This document shows positions 1 through 12,318 of a stretch of DNA of 64,000 bases, piece after piece. The notes under the pieces are model-generated. The model was not told where the DNA came from, searched no databases, and was given only the letters and a program-made list of their open reading frames with translations. Location of the stretch: the NCBI GenBank assembly GCA_003254925.1, contig QANZ01034964.1, positions 1 through 64,000 of the forward strand. The letters are read 5' to 3'. Each line of letters opens with the position of its first letter. Within the stretch, counting starts at the first letter, position 1. The translations under genes were made by a program, and so were the position numbers. This DNA comes from Chamaecrista fasciculata (lineage: Eukaryota; Streptophyta; Magnoliopsida; Fabales; Fabaceae).

Positions 1-1153
1 ATATCGGCCCCCCCTAACCAAAAATCCTGGCTCCGCCCCTGCATTCTACAAATATTATAATTAAAGAAAAGGATGTATAATAAAAATGGTTTCAACTAAT
101 TAATAACTTTGTAAATTTTTTGTAGTTGGTTGATACAATAAAGTGGAGGGGTGGTGGTGGGCCAAGTTAATTGAATGGTCAATGTATTATACATATTTAG
201 GAAGATAAGGTATAGATGGTGAGAAAAAATTGCCAAAATTGCTTTCAGCAACAGTCCTAATCGTAACATAAACAAGTCAGCTAGATTTTAATCAAAAGTG
301 CTGAGAAGGAAGACAGTATATACCCTGAAAGTGCAGACAAGACGCTAATCACACAGTTTCAACGATAGCTTATATACGGATACCCTTCTAGATTTATGAC
401 TACACATTCTTAGGGCCCTTCCAACTTCTCAAAAGGTACTATCTCAAGTCCTTTTTTCTGTTTCCCTTTTTCAATGGACGGACTCCATCTAGTTTCATCC
501 CAAGTGATGATAAGAATGGACGAGAAGAAGAGAAGAGACCTCACTAATTATGTATGTTGAAATAAGCACTATATATATATATATATTTCTAACTTTTTCC
601 CCTTAATAATAATGTTCTAAAAGATCTAAGCTGAAGCTGTCACCTCGCATAGTTTGAACTTTTAAGTAGCTTACGTTACTATCACATTGAATTTTTTGAG
701 ATTTCATCAATTCGGTAATTGACATTAATTAATTATAATAAACTAAATTAGAACATGGCCCTTGCCTTAATTATCAGAGAAGGCTTGCTCCAGCAACAAG
801 GCAAGAGAAGACCTACAAAAGTTTTAAAGGGGTGACCATGCGAAGATACTCTGACGTTCAAATTAGTTCCAGAAACAATAAGAGCATATAGTCTATTAGG
901 GAAGAGAGTAGTTAACTTGGCTTCAAAAATTGAGAATTATGTATTTATTGATCATGGTCGTTAAGGGCCGGAGATTCTTGAGGGACCGAATCCTAAGAAT
1001 CTTGGAGTTAGTTGCGCGAAGAGGTCATGGTCGTTAGTCATAATGTTCATAGGGGCGCTCGCCCTGAGCAAAGTGGTGAGCGTATAAGCCACTAGGCACT
1101 AGCGATTAGTCAGATATATTAGATATATGTATATCAAATTAATTTAAAAATTA
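1..1153. other. Intergenic, AT-rich, with a repeat edge at the left end
   Basis: I see no coding region here. The first ~40 bases (a C-rich run followed by 'tggctccgccc') resemble the edge of a widespread plant transposon, but the rest of that element lies outside the window. The remainder is AT-rich with a short TA microsatellite near 570-586. Confidence 0.4.
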
Positions 1154-1161
1154 ATTAATAT

Positions 1162-1644
1162 TAGGGATGACAATGGGTAGGGTACCTGGTCATTTTGTCA
1201 CTATCTGTATCCATATTCGTTTATTCTATTCAATATCCATACTTTTTCTGTGTTCGATAACTTAGTATCCGACGATATCCGACAGGTACCCTAAATATCC
1301 GAAATACCCAAAAATAATGGATGTAGGATAGGATATTCTAATTCAAAAATCAGATGTATCCGATATCTGATATCCAATATCCGTTAATAAAAATATAATA
1401 AAAAATATATAAAATATAATAAAATATTTATATTATAAAGTATTAGATACTAGGTACCTTAACTATTCGTTCATTTTAGAAGAATACCAGATAATTGAAG
1501 TAATATTCGTATGTAACCGATATCCAATATTTTTATTTTTATTTTTTACTACTCGTGCCCCATCCGATATTCAGCATCCGACAAATTTCAGATATATTTT
1601 ATGGGTGAATCCAAACGAGTATCTATATAGAATCGCCATTCCTA
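1162..1644. mobile_element. Non-autonomous hAT-type element (483 bp) with perfect 8-bp target-site duplication
   Basis: The element starts TAGGGATGACAATGGG and its right end reads, on the other strand, TAGGAATGGCGATTC, so the ends form imperfect terminal inverted repeats. The 8 bases ATTAATAT occur exactly at 1154-1161 and again at 1645-1652. An 8-bp duplication with TAGGG-type ends is characteristic of the hAT superfamily. The interior has no transposase; it is made of degenerate repeats of 'gatatccga' and 'ggtaccc' type. It is therefore a MITE-like derivative. Confidence 0.85.
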
Positions 1645-1795
1645 ATTAATATCAAGGTACGTTGAAATAAGATGGAATTGGCCTGTGAAGTGTGAAGCAA
1701 ACATATACATACGCGTCATGCATGGCATGTTTGTTTGGGGTATAAATGCCATGTGTGTATATATTGAAGGGAAAACTCAAGCTCAAAATAATAAT

Positions 1796-2411
1796 GAGAA
1801 AACTTATTATTTTTAGTCTATGAATATACAGCAAATCATCAACTAATTAGTTATTGTGTAACAAAAACAACTAATGAGTTATTGAATAATCAAAATATAT
1901 GATTTAGTCGCTGAAATATTTCAATCATCATCTATTTAGTCCCTAATAATGATTTAGCCCATGAATTTGAACTAAATTTATATTTTTTTTATCCCGAATT
2001 TGCATTAAATCAATATTATTTTATTTCCCGAGTTTTAACTTTAACTAATTTCATATATTTTGGCCCTTGAGTTTGTACTAAATTGATATTATTTGGTCTC
2101 TGAATTTGAACTAATTTTTATTCTTTTTGTTCTTGAATTTGTACTAAATGATCCCTAAATTTTAAGCAATTTTATACTTTTTGATCATTGAATATGTACT
2201 TAATTAATACTATCTGGTCCTTAAATTTGAACAAATATTATACTTTTTGATCCTTGAGTGTGTACTAAAGTTATACTATTTGGTCCCTGAATTTGACACA
2301 GGGATCAAATCGTTGACAATTGCAATAATTTAGGGTCTAAATAGTATATTTTGATTATTCATGAACTGGTTAGTTGATCGACTCAGTGTAAATTCAAGTA
2401 CCAATTTTCTC
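1796..2411. mobile_element. MITE-like inverted-repeat element with TTTGGTCC-type internal repeats
   Basis: The left arm starts GAGAAAACTTATT and the right arm, reverse-complemented, starts GAGAAAATTGGTACTTG. Both continue into similar sequence ('gaataatcaaaatata'). Between the arms are degenerate copies of a ~45-bp unit of the type 'ttggtccctgaatttgta'. The flanks share a short imperfect duplication (AATAATAA versus AATAATGA). No coding sequence. A related element lies near 46667, upstream of the GPAT gene. Confidence 0.6.
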
Positions 2412-3148
2412 TAATAATGAATTTTCCTACCCATGGCATATAATTCATGCATGACAAATCAAGCCATTTGTTGCAATATTAATTAAATGTTGCATCTTCT
2501 GCTTAAGCATAATCAGAGAATTATAAGCTTATCAAGTGGTTCATGTACGGGTCCACTTGTTTTTTTGCACATGACTGAAATAATAGCTTGTGTTATGTCA
2601 CTTTGTTTATAATCGCCCTTTTTAATTTCTTCAATCTTCATATAGAAGATTAGAAGCCACTACGAAAATGGTGGCAAGTGTTGTCAAATATAAGCTGTCT
2701 GTATATCATGAATTATAAGCACAATGTTCTCGTTTACTAATAAAAAAAGATGCCAAAAAAATTGGTTCCTAATAGATAAAAAAAAACATATAACTAAAAA
2801 AGAGGAGATAAAATTGGCAAAACAAATTATTTTACAAAACCTCGTAATAAATAAGAAAAAGTCACACAATTTTTATATTGTTACCGGATTATATCCTTTT
2901 TATTGTAATGTAATAATAAGGTATTAGTTTATATTTCGTCATATGATCGAATCACAACTACACTTCAACACTAACATTCAAGATATATACAATAATATAA
3001 AAGACAATAGGATAATTAGAGCGGTCAAAATGACTAATTCGACTATAATCTTATTTAACTCTAATTTAATTAAGATTGAGTTTAAAAAGTTTGATTTAAA
3101 AGTTAGTTGAAATTTTTTTGCCTGACTCAATCCTATTAATGCTAAAAG
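2412..3148. other. Intergenic AT-rich stretch, nothing recognised
   Basis: Only short AT-driven open frames occur here and none resembles a known protein. No inverted-repeat element or tRNA-like motif was seen. Confidence 0.5.
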
Positions 3149-3159
3149 TTGACCTATGG

Positions 3160-3339
3160 TATAAACCAAGAGTATTCACCGTCATGAACAGTGACTAATT
3201 CTTTCGTCGCGGATCCTCCATTTAAGGTAAACGACTGGCCACATAATGTTTTCCATTCTCAAAGGTGGAATTCGAATCCCCACCACTTGGTTAAGGGACC
3301 AAGTGAGGAACCACTAGACCACACTCATGTGATTAAAAA
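3160..3339 (-). mobile_element. tRNA-derived SINE (minus strand)
   Basis: Read on the minus strand, the segment has a pol III A box (TGGTCTAGTGGTT) followed by a B box (GGATTCGAATTCC), the internal promoter of tRNA-derived SINEs. The flanking bases TTGACCTATGG (3149-3159) and TTGACCCTATGG (3340-3351) look like a target-site duplication differing by one base. It is not a functional tRNA: the cloverleaf stems are not complementary and the body runs well past tRNA length. Confidence 0.65.
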
Positions 3340-3351
3340 TTGACCCTATGG

Positions 3352-4320
3352 GTCTTCAATTTTCTTTTTAAACTTTTTTGTTATGTAAATAGAATCAATA
3401 ATTAAATTATATAATTTTTCATTATGTGAACTCAAATTATTAAAAAAATTTCAAGACAATATCACATTCACAAGTGACAAGTCACAAAGATAATTATTAA
3501 TATTTTTAAAATGGCATAATAAAATAATTGAGAATAAAAATAAACAAAAAAGATATATTTTACTATATATACATCATTTAATTATTCATCTTCTACTGTC
3601 TGTTTGTATTTAGAAAGTATATACAATGATTTTAAAATTTGAATTATAATAATTTAAATAATTTTTTTTAAAAAATAAATAATTAAAACTGAATCTTGTT
3701 TGGCTCTACTTTAATGAGGGTCGAGTTGAAAAAAATTTAATTAAATAATTGACTCATTTTCTCACAAAAAAAAAATCGACTAGTTTTTCTACAAGTACAA
3801 TATATTCTAAATTTATAATTCAATAGGACTATGGACTAGCTCATAAGTCTTAACTCATGTTAACAGCTATAAAAATAATTAAAAATTACATCACAAATAT
3901 ACTGAATTCCTAGCTATTCTAACTTGTTTTCATTCAATAAAATTTTTGTTGAAAAATAATGTAGTTTATTTAATTTATGTTTTTTTAAATAATATAATAT
4001 TATTTAAAATTAGAATATTTGGATTAAACAAGTTATCGTATTTAATTTTAATTTAGCCCAAATATCTTATAATACAATCTTCAAATTATATGCATCCAAA
4101 TCCAATAAAACAAACCAAAGGAGTTAAAGCGTATTTCCAGCGTGTATTGATAGTAGCTAGGCATGCCTAGTAGCCCCCAAACTCTCATGAACTGATCACA
4201 TCCATCTAAAGGTTTCTTTTTCTTTTCTTCTTTTTTTCTTGTTTGCTCTTTAATTTCTAACTCTAGTTTACCTAATTAATTCAAGTAGATAATTAATTTA
4301 GCAATTTTTAATTATATATA
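3352..4320. other. Intergenic AT-rich stretch, nothing recognised
   Basis: Very AT-rich sequence with homopolymer runs and short chance open frames. No gene, RNA or mobile element could be supported. Confidence 0.5.
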
Positions 4321-4329
4321 ATACTAATG

Positions 4330-4960
4330 AACTAGGTTCTGGTCGGGGTCATTACCTAGTTCAGATGAGGCAACTCTAGAACGTAGGTTACCCGCAAGTC
4401 AATGAAAAACAAGGGTAACCCTGTAATTCACCTCTGATACTAAAATCAATTATCTGGGATTGCTAGAGAATATGAATTGAATGATTGTCTATAGAGCGTA
4501 CTTTGTGCACGAGGGATCCTGGTCCTTTTATACTGTGACAGAGGGAGCTATTTCAGGGGCGCCTTCTCCGGGAACGTAATTTTGGCTTTTCATCAATGCT
4601 CTACGTTCTGTTTCCTGAATTTTTTCTCATTGTTTTTCGTCAAGCCTTATTTTGGTATCCGGCACCTTGCTAGTTAGCACCTTCTAAGGCGAAGGATCCT
4701 TCTGCATTGATTGTCTTAATTTGGGTTTCCTGGATGTTTGCTCCACTGTCTTTGTTATCTTGTTTCTTGACGTCTTGGCGCTTGTTAATTCCCAAGGCGC
4801 CTTATCTTCTGAGGTGCTTTGGCTTTGTCGGGTCTTTCCTGGTTTGGATGTATGTTGGGCTTAGGGTTACTATGGTTGTTTATTGGGCCTGTGACCACTT
4901 AGTTATCGGACCTATTATCAAATACATTGAATAATTTGATCATTTCTAATAAAAAAGGTG
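4330..4960 (-). mobile_element. Probable decayed LTR segment (minus strand)
   Basis: This stretch is clearly richer in GC than its surroundings. On the minus strand it carries a TATA-like motif (CAGTATAAAAGG near 4530) followed by sequence of the type seen in plant Ty3/gypsy LTRs (ATTGATTTTAGTATCAGAGG). Similar-looking segments lie at about 13440-13980 and inside the element at 21472-22170. I could not define exact ends, a primer-binding site or any polyprotein, so the assignment rests on general resemblance. Confidence 0.4.
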
Positions 4961-5004
4961 TAAGCCTTCTCGATTTGTCTTTCTTCTCCCAACCTTTATT
5001 TTAT

Positions 5005-5238
5005 GAGTAAGTTAATAATTTAGTTTTTGAAAGATCATCGAACTGGCAACTCAATCCCTGAAATATCAAAATGGTATACTTTTTAGTTCTTGAAATATTA
5101 AAATGGTATACCCTTTGTTCATTAAAAAAACTAAATAGTGTATCATTTTAATCTTTCAAAGATTAAATTGTATGTTTCTATTTTTTAGAGACCAAATTGT
5201 GAGTTCGGTGATCTTTCAATCAAATTGTTAGTTTATTC
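5005..5238. mobile_element. Mutator-type MITE, GAGTAA family (234 bp)
   Basis: The left arm starts GAGTAAGTTAATAATTT and the right arm, reverse-complemented, starts GAATAAACTAACAATTT. The arms stay similar for about 70 bp ('gaaagatcatcgaact' against 'gaaagatcaccgaact'). The flanking 9 bases are TTATTTTAT on the left and TTATTTTAA on the right, a 9-bp duplication with one change, as expected for Mutator-type elements. No coding capacity. A longer relative is at 21472-22170. Confidence 0.75.
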
Positions 5239-6331
5239 TTATTTTAATCTTAAATATAATGGAAATAAACCACCAAAGAAATTAGACTTGCTTTTTGTTT
5301 TTCTCAATTTCTTTTATAAAAAATCACTGTTGTATTGAGGAAAATAGGCTAATTAAAAAGTTGGAGGGAAAAAAATCAAAGAAGAGAACTATAAACTATA
5401 AAGAGATAGTGACAAGAGGTTCGTATGAAAGGGGTAAAAGACAAGAAAACTTTATCGGTTCCACATTACACGCAGTCAACACACAACACTATTGCTTTTA
5501 TAAATAATGCGCCCTTTTACTCCGCCACCCCAAATTATCCAAAATTTTCACGAAACAATCAAGTTACTGCAAGTTAATAAAAATTCTTGATAGAAAGAGG
5601 AAATTAATTTTATACATTTAGTCATATTGTTTGCAGTATTTCCTCTTATAAGTATGTCTCTCTAATTAACTCCATGAATTTCATAACGTTTGTCAACTAT
5701 TCTGATAAGTATTCTTAAAGAAAAAAAATAAAATCATCTGGGTTACATACTTACATTCACCCTCAGTAATAAGTTATCAATTCTTCAGATTCTTATATTC
5801 ATTTTCTTTCAGGACGCAGTACCTACTCCTCCAGATTGACCCTCTGACTCTGACACTCTTCAATTCATGAAATTGAAGTTTCATAAAGATTTGAGATAAC
5901 ATTTTCAAATTACCCGGCCTCAGTATTTTTTTTTTCTCGCTTATTTTTTTATGTTTTGTCTTGATTAATTTAAATTTCACCTATGTCAAGCATTTAGGGA
6001 GAGTCACCCAATATAAATAACTACATTTACAAAATCTTCAATATCAAATCACTTATCATTGAAACAAATCACTAAAATTTGTTTACTATTAATTTTTTTT
6101 CAATTTGAATTACGATTTATTTTTTTAGTAATCTTACATTATATGTCATAAACTATGTGAAACTTATCATTAATTCATTGAATAAAATTAATATAAAGAA
6201 TAAAATTAATCAAAACTTAAGACTTTGAAGGGAGAAAGTTTACAATAAAGAGACTTTTGGAATGAAGTTAAAAATGATATAAAATTTATAGAGCAAAAAG
6301 TATTTTACCATAATTTTATTGTCCAAAACTA
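5239..6331. other. Intergenic AT-rich stretch, nothing recognised
   Basis: No gene-like reading frame or structured RNA could be recognised. The short open frames at 5295-5507 and 5777-5980 have AT-driven composition and no recognisable motif. Confidence 0.45.
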
Positions 6332-6340
6332 AATAAACTA

Positions 6341-6634
6341 GGCCAAAATCCTATTTTAATCCTTCAAGTTTATTCAAAGTTTCATTGTGATCCCTTAAGT
6401 TTTCAAAAAGTTCTACCATTAGTTTGAACTCTTTTCCATCTATTTTTTTAAGAAAAAATAACTTTAATCTCCCAAAAGTTTTATTTTTAGCATTAAAGTA
6501 ATTTTCCTTTCATGTAGAAGAAGAGAGCCAAGGACTAACAATTGAAACTCGAGGAATCAAAACGGAACAAAAAAAATTGAAGGACCAAAGAAAAACATAA
6601 AACAAATTTAAAGGCTTAAAATAGGACTTTGGCC
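6341..6634. mobile_element. Mutator-type MITE, GGCCAAA family (294 bp), perfect 9-bp duplication
   Basis: The left end reads GGCCAAAATCCTATTTTAAT and the right end, reverse-complemented, GGCCAAAGTCCTATTTTAAG. The 9 bases AATAAACTA are repeated exactly at 6332-6340 and 6635-6643. Terminal inverted repeats plus a 9-bp duplication indicate a Mutator-like (MULE) non-autonomous element. The arms contain 'tttggtcc'-like motifs; there is no open reading frame of note. Confidence 0.85.
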
Positions 6635-6842
6635 AATAAACTATGTATGTGTTCTTCAATGATAAAAATAAAAAAGAAAATCTATTTTTCAATCCTTAAA
6701 TATATTCTAAAACCAGGATGTAATTTTTTAATATTAAAAATATATTTTTTAGTCTTATAAATATTGACTATTAATTTTTACAAATAATATTTTAAAGACT
6801 AAATAACTAAGGTATGTACAAAAAATAAAATAAAAAATTATA

Positions 6843-7270
6843 GGCCAAAGTGTACTTTTGGTCCCTTAACTTTTACTCAGGTCTCAATTTGGTCCCATAA
6901 CTTTTTTTGTTACACTTTTGGTCCCATATCTTTTGCTCAAGATGTAGATTTGGTCTTGTATTACACTTCTGGTCTCATATCTTTGGGTAAAGTTGTAGAA
7001 TTGGTCTCATATCTTTTGGTCGAGTTGTAAAATCGGTCTTATATCTTTGAGTCAAATGCAGAATTAACCTCATATCTTTGGATCATGTGGGACTGACAGT
7101 GAAATTTTTTGCATAGATATGAAACCAATTCTTCAATCTAACCAAAAGTGATAGGGGACCAAATTTGTAACCTTTTGCAAAGATATGAAACCAAAAGTGC
7201 AACAACAAAAAGTTATAAGACCAAATTGAAAATTGGGTAAAAGTTATGCGACCAAAAGTAAAGTTTGACC
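6843..7270. mobile_element. Mutator-type MITE, GGCCAAAGTG family (428 bp), perfect 9-bp duplication
   Basis: The left end is GGCCAAAGTGTACTTTTGGT and the right end, reverse-complemented, is GGTCAAACTTTACTTTTGGT. The inverted similarity runs for over 100 bp. AAAATTATA occurs exactly at 6834-6842 and 7271-7279. The interior repeats 'ggtctcatatctttt' motifs. A second copy of the family is at 12319-12728. The right end lies ~175 bp upstream of the TATA box of the DVL gene. Outer flanks (~6685-6830 and 7280-7330) also look inverted to each other, so this MITE may sit inside an older one. Confidence 0.88.
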
Positions 7271-7445
7271 AAAATTATAATTTGAAGATGTAGACACTAA
7301 ATCATAATTTTAGAATAAACTTAGGGATAAAAGTATCAATTTTTTGTGTAAGACGAATGGTGGGGCAGGGGAGGCAAAGGAAGGCCCAAGTGACACCGAA
7401 TGTCGTAAGCTAATCCTCCTTTTATTGCAATGTAAGATCATGAGT

Positions 7446-7456
7446 TATATAAATAG
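7446..7456 (+). promoter_or_regulatory. TATA box of the DVL/RTFL gene
   Basis: TATATAAATAG is a strong plant TATA box. It lies 157 bp upstream of the ATG at 7603, which would give a 5' leader of roughly 125 nt that is pyrimidine-rich (CT runs at 7475-7545), as is usual for plant leaders. No other gene lies downstream within range. Confidence 0.65.
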
Positions 7457-7602
7457 AAGCAGAAGCTTCACTCACTCCTCATCTATCAACGATTCATTTC
7501 ATATTTCACATATTTCACTCCTTCTCTCTCAAACACACTCAATCTTTTGAATTCCTCTGCTCTAGTGCTCTGTTTTCCAAAATCACATAGATAGATATAT
7601 CC

Positions 7603-7878
7603 ATGGCTTCGTTATCAAGGTGTAGCAGCTCTGAAAGTAGTAGTGTGAGTGGCTTGTACTTTGACGACTGCAAGTGGAAGTTGTCAAAGAAAGAAGCTTC
7701 TTCATCTTCATCTTCATGTTCGTCATCCTCTTTCATCAAGAATTCTTCGAAACAGAGAACCAGAAGAAGGTGTGGTTTCGCCGGCAAGTGTGCTAGACTA
7801 GTGAAGCAACAGAGAGCTCGCTTCTACATCATGCGACGCTGTATCATCATGCTCATCTGCTGGCGTGACTATTCTTAA
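7603..7878 (+). CDS. DVL/ROTUNDIFOLIA-like (RTFL) small polypeptide
   Basis: A 91-residue single-exon protein of the DEVIL/ROTUNDIFOLIA4-like family, plasma-membrane-associated small polypeptides that limit polar cell proliferation and shape lateral organs when overexpressed. The defining C-terminal RTF domain is at residues 61-91 and contains the blocks CARLVKQQRARFYIMRR and LICWRDYS, ending at the stop as in other family members. The N-terminal half is a Ser-rich linker (a run of Ser with few Cys at 33-43), which varies within the family. The ATG at 7603 is the first in frame and lies 157 bp after a TATA box. The gene is isolated between MITEs. Family assignment is very firm; which paralogue it is cannot be told. 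Confidence 0.95.
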   Translation: MASLSRCSSSESSSVSGLYFDDCKWKLSKKEASSSSSSCSSSSFIKNSSKQRTRRRCGFAGKCARLVKQQRARFYIMRRCIIMLICWRDYS

Positions 7879-8839
7879 TTAGCTTCTTCAATCAATCCCA
7901 AAAACAAAAAAAGAAACTTTAGAGAGAGAGAGAAACTAAACAAGTACTTAACCCTCCTCCTCTTCCTAGCTCCTTCTAATTCCCTTACAACCACCATCAC
8001 AATATATATATATATATATATATATATCTATCTATATATACTTGTATATCGCTTAATTTCTCTTTTCATTTTTTCCCTTCCGGGATATATGGATAGAATA
8101 GATAGACTCTAGAGAGTTGTTTAATCATCTTTTCTTCCCATGGTAATGACTAATGATATTAATCGTTTTTGTTTTTTGTTTTTTGGGTTTTGATTTGATT
8201 AGAATAGAGAGAACCGAGACTGGAATGATGCAGCTCATCTAATATATATGAAAAGCTCCTTAAACATATTACATATGGCACTTCTGTTTATTGATCACTT
8301 TGTGTTTCTTCTTTCTTCTTTCCCCTTGTTTCTTCCAAATTGAATGAATTTCTCTTTTTGGTTTCTGGGTTTCTTTGCACCTCGGGATTGGAGTTATGGG
8401 TGTTTGTTTCCTTGAGATCTCAAATCAATAAGATAGAGAGAGAGAGAGAGATTTGAGTGAAGCGTCGCAGGTATGAGGGTGTGTAGATCCAAAAGTCTCT
8501 TTTTTTGTTAATGAAAGGAGGATGGTTCATACTTGAAAACACAGAGAGGCGTTTCACGTTTGGAAAACCCAAAAGGCCAAAGGCCAAGGGGGAAGGGGGG
8601 GACCCCCTTTTGCTTTTAAGTTGATGTCAAAATTTGCACTAATTTTGATTTGATTTTGGTGGGTGTCACTACTCACTACTCACAGCATTTTGTTGTGTTT
8701 TTATATAATGAGACATAAGCGTAGGATGATGAGATGTTGTGGAAGCAATAGCAAGTAATACACACATCTCAACTTGTTCCATGTCACTCACTTCCATCCT
8801 TTAATTTCCACAACTTCATTTTTCAGAAGAAAAAAAAAT
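7879..8839. other. 3' flank of the DVL gene with microsatellites
   Basis: Contains the 3' UTR of the DVL gene and spacer. An (AT) run occupies about 8001-8027 and an (AG) run about 8434-8450. No further gene or structured RNA recognised. Confidence 0.5.
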
Positions 8840-9365
8840 GGTCAAAAGGTCATTTTGGTCCTAATGTTCATTTTGGTCCATTATGTTTTAAAATTTTCAA
8901 ATTAGTCCTAACGGTTGGTAAAATATTTCATTTTGGTCCTAAATATTGGTAAAATATTTCATTTTGGTCCCAAACTATTAAATTTGGTCATATTTCTCTC
9001 TTCTCTCATTTCAAGTTCAAAGAACTTGTTAAGAAGAATTTGTAGCTTTGAATTTGTCCCATTCAAATTTGAAACGAAAGATATATGATCAACTTTACTT
9101 ATTTGACCTTGAAATGAGCGGTCTACTTTTAAGACCGATTTGACCTTGTTTGTTGACAACCCCAACTGAATAGAGACAGTACTCTTTAAGAACAATACAT
9201 AGTTCTAAACTCATCATGTTTCAACTTGAAACGAGTCATATTCAATAGTTTGGAACCAAAATGAAACATTTTGCCAACGTTTAAGACCAATTTGAATATT
9301 TTGAAACATAATGGACCAAAATAAACATTATGACATACATTTAGGACCAAAATGACCCTTTAAGA
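8840..9365. mobile_element. MITE with ~120-bp inverted repeats rich in CATTTTGGTCC
   Basis: The left arm (from about 8844) and the right arm (ending about 9361) are inverted copies over at least 110 bp: AAAAGGTCATTTTGGTCC against AAAGGGTCATTTTGGTCC, then matching 'tccattatgttt' and 'catttcattttggt' blocks. The interior has no transposase; the 78-residue minus-strand frame there has no recognised motif. Exact ends are uncertain; flanking AAAAAAAAT and AAAAATTAT could be a decayed 9-bp duplication. Confidence 0.7.
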
Positions 9366-9370
9366 AAAAA

Positions 9371-9578
9371 TTATTTTGCAGTCTCTAAACATATTTCAAA
9401 ATTACAATTCAGTCCCTTGGTCTTTAATTTTTTTTTTGGACAAATGTCAACTATTAATGTTAAAGGATAACATTTTAAGAACTAAATAGTTTATATTTGT
9501 AAGAATATCACAAAATTTAAAAAAAATATTCAATGACTAAATTGTAATTTTAAAATGGATTTAGAGAATAACAAATAA
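9371..9578. mobile_element. Short inverted-repeat element (MITE-like)
   Basis: The left arm 'gtctctaaacatatttc' followed by 'aaaattacaattcagtc' is mirrored on the right by 'gactaaattgtaatttt' and 'aaaatggatttagaga'. The arms are ~45 bp and imperfect. No duplication could be confirmed at the ends and there is no coding sequence. Confidence 0.5.
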
Positions 9579-12309
9579 ATTTCGTCCTTAACTTTTCCCC
9601 TCTAATTGGGAAATATTATAGCTAGCTTCAAGCTACCTGACTTCTCAAAAGGGTTCTACTTCTAATTCTCTTTTTTTGAACTATATGGGTCATTCCAAAA
9701 TGGCTTTTTTTTTTGTTGCCCAATTACATGATGCATATGAAATTGAAAAAAAAAATTAAATACAAAGTAAAAAAAACATAAAATTAATTTCTAATTGTAC
9801 TTTCCTTTTCTCAAGATTTCAAGATAGAAAAAACTCCTTACTTTGTATCCCATGATGATGATGATGATACGTACTAGTTAAAAAAACCTCAAAAAATCAT
9901 TTAATATATATATATATATATATTAATCTATATTAAAGGGTTAAAATATTTCAGAGAATCATCACGTTGTCCAGTAGTGACCTCCCATTGGTGACCCCAC
10001 TTTACCCACATCATCAATTAACTATACTTGTTCAGACATGGACCTATAATTTTTTATTATGTACCTAATATATTCTCAACTAAGGAAATTAAGAATTTGT
10101 TTAGTAATGTCATATTACTTAACTTATTTATTAAATATATATTGATATTTTATTTAACTAACACCAGTATTGATCATTAGATAGGAAAAACTTAGATTTA
10201 TTAAAATATTGATATTAAGATCAAGAAGTGGAGCTTGAGCTCATTGCTAACAATTAACAATTGTTTTTTTATTTTCGTAACAAACCATTAACAATTGTTA
10301 ACTCATTAACAACAAAGCAAAATAAAGTATATGGCACTACTCTTTTTGGTGCTGTTGGTCTATTTAATTTTGAACAAATGATTAATTCATCACAATTTTA
10401 AAAATATTATCTACATGGAAAACAAGCTTAAAGTTATATGAAAATATGATGTAGTTGGATTAGATTAAAAAAAAAGAATAAATACAACTTGCATTAATGT
10501 CAACTTTATTCATTTTCATTAAAAAAAAACAAGAAGACAAAACTCATTCATTTAATAGTTAGTTGTGGGCTACGTATAATGAATAAGATAGTTAATTATA
10601 AAGTTCTTTCTTTTTTCTTTTTTTCAATTTTATGTTTATCTGCTTTTGGCGTTGCTTTCCCTAATTTCGTTTCTCTTTGTATTGTTTTGGATTGCAGCTG
10701 TCTATGAATAGTCAAATTAAACTGTATAAGGTCAAAGAGAAGATTATGCTTTACCTACAAAAAAACCTGCTTTTGATGCACTTTGTGGGTAATCAAACAA
10801 ACATCACTCGCAAATTAAGATTAAGTTGGAATATTAATGATTGGGAATTGGCTTGGCGTGCCAAAAAGAGACCCAACAATAAATCAAAAGTAGAAAAAAG
10901 GATTCCATGGTTTTAGGGTCCAAAATCCAATAGCACATGATATATCAAGAAGAAAGTTTTTTTGTTTTTACCCAAAAAAAAAAGTGAAAAATTTATAATA
11001 TATATATGATCATCCCAATCCAAATCCACATATGTATCTAGTTGAAATGATTATATAATCTCCATGAATATTTGGATTTTCATTTGCACTACTATACACC
11101 ATTTGACTTCCCTTGTTTTCTAAGTTAAGTTGATCACACTATCAAGAAAGATTCTACAAAGTTTCAAAAGGGAGTTATTAAGGGTAAACTTAATTTACAT
11201 CGCCTCATGCTTATGTAAAACACAATAAATAAACTACATAAAAGCATTAAACTTTTTTCCTTTGTCCTTAAATTTCAAAGTTAATAATCTCATCATGTCA
11301 CGCCTATCTTGTTTTGACTTGCACAACAACAGATTTTTTTTAAAAAAGTTCTTATTATCTATCTGTATTATGTCATTATATGTTAATTTTTCACTATTTA
11401 AAAAGATGGTAGTTCATTATTTGAAATTAATAAAAATAACAATATTTATGATTTAATTAAATGGTTCACAAAAAAAATTAAAATTTATGTTAAATACAAC
11501 AGAAAGGAATTCATTTTATTGGCTCAAAAAAAAAATTCATTTTAAGAACAGAAAAATAATTTTACTCTACTGTGTACAATCCTTTAAAGTTATTCAAAAG
11601 CATATTCTTTGACATTGGAAGATAGCTATATATTAATTTGATAGCAATGATGACACTAGATATCCAGCAATGAAGAGACTTGATTATTTGTCGTAAATAT
11701 ATGATTGATGAGCCTTAACAGAAAAGGAAGGCGTGGCATTTTTGTGAATCTCCTTTTCCCTACCCTTTTGACTCTTAGCTAATAATGGAGGGTCTAATTT
11801 GAATCAATGGGGTAAAGATATATTTCCCTTCTTCAATAATCAATATATATAAAAAAATAGACTGTTAAATATAATGGCTGCTTGTGTTATTGTCCATGTA
11901 TAATTAGTGTGAAGAAGCAATCAACTTCTATGATTAACTACTACCCCACTTTGATTGCTCTTTCTATAAAACTATCTCCAACAACAAACGCATCCCTATC
12001 CTGCCATTTCATAAACTCCTAATTATTTTGAATGATACCTCTTCTTCCATCATTATACCTACATTATATTGGTCCTACTTCTCTCTCCCACTTTTTTTTT
12101 CTCTTTCTTTTTCTTATATATTATGTTGAGTACGTTTTTTCATTTAACAAAAAGTGTTTAATATAAATTTTGGATATATGAATATATGGGGCAACCACTA
12201 AGTTAGCTTTATCTTGACCATAAGCCATGAAACAAACTCAAAATTCACGGTGAAGTCTTGCTTTTATTTATTTATTTAAGTTATTTATTGGGACTTGTTG
12301 ATTTAGTTA
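9579..12309. other. Long AT-rich intergenic region, nothing recognised
   Basis: About 2.7 kb with TA microsatellites (9903-9924) and a trinucleotide ATG/GAT run (9853-9867). Open frames at 10677-10916 and 11262-11456 are AT-driven and lack motifs. No RNA gene or element was recognised. Confidence 0.5.
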
Positions 12310-12318
12310 TTTATTTTT

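Noticed and set aside
7539..7787. 82-residue minus-strand frame rich in Glu and Asp
   Set aside because: It lies opposite the Ser-rich part of the DVL gene; the acidic run is simply the complement of serine codons.
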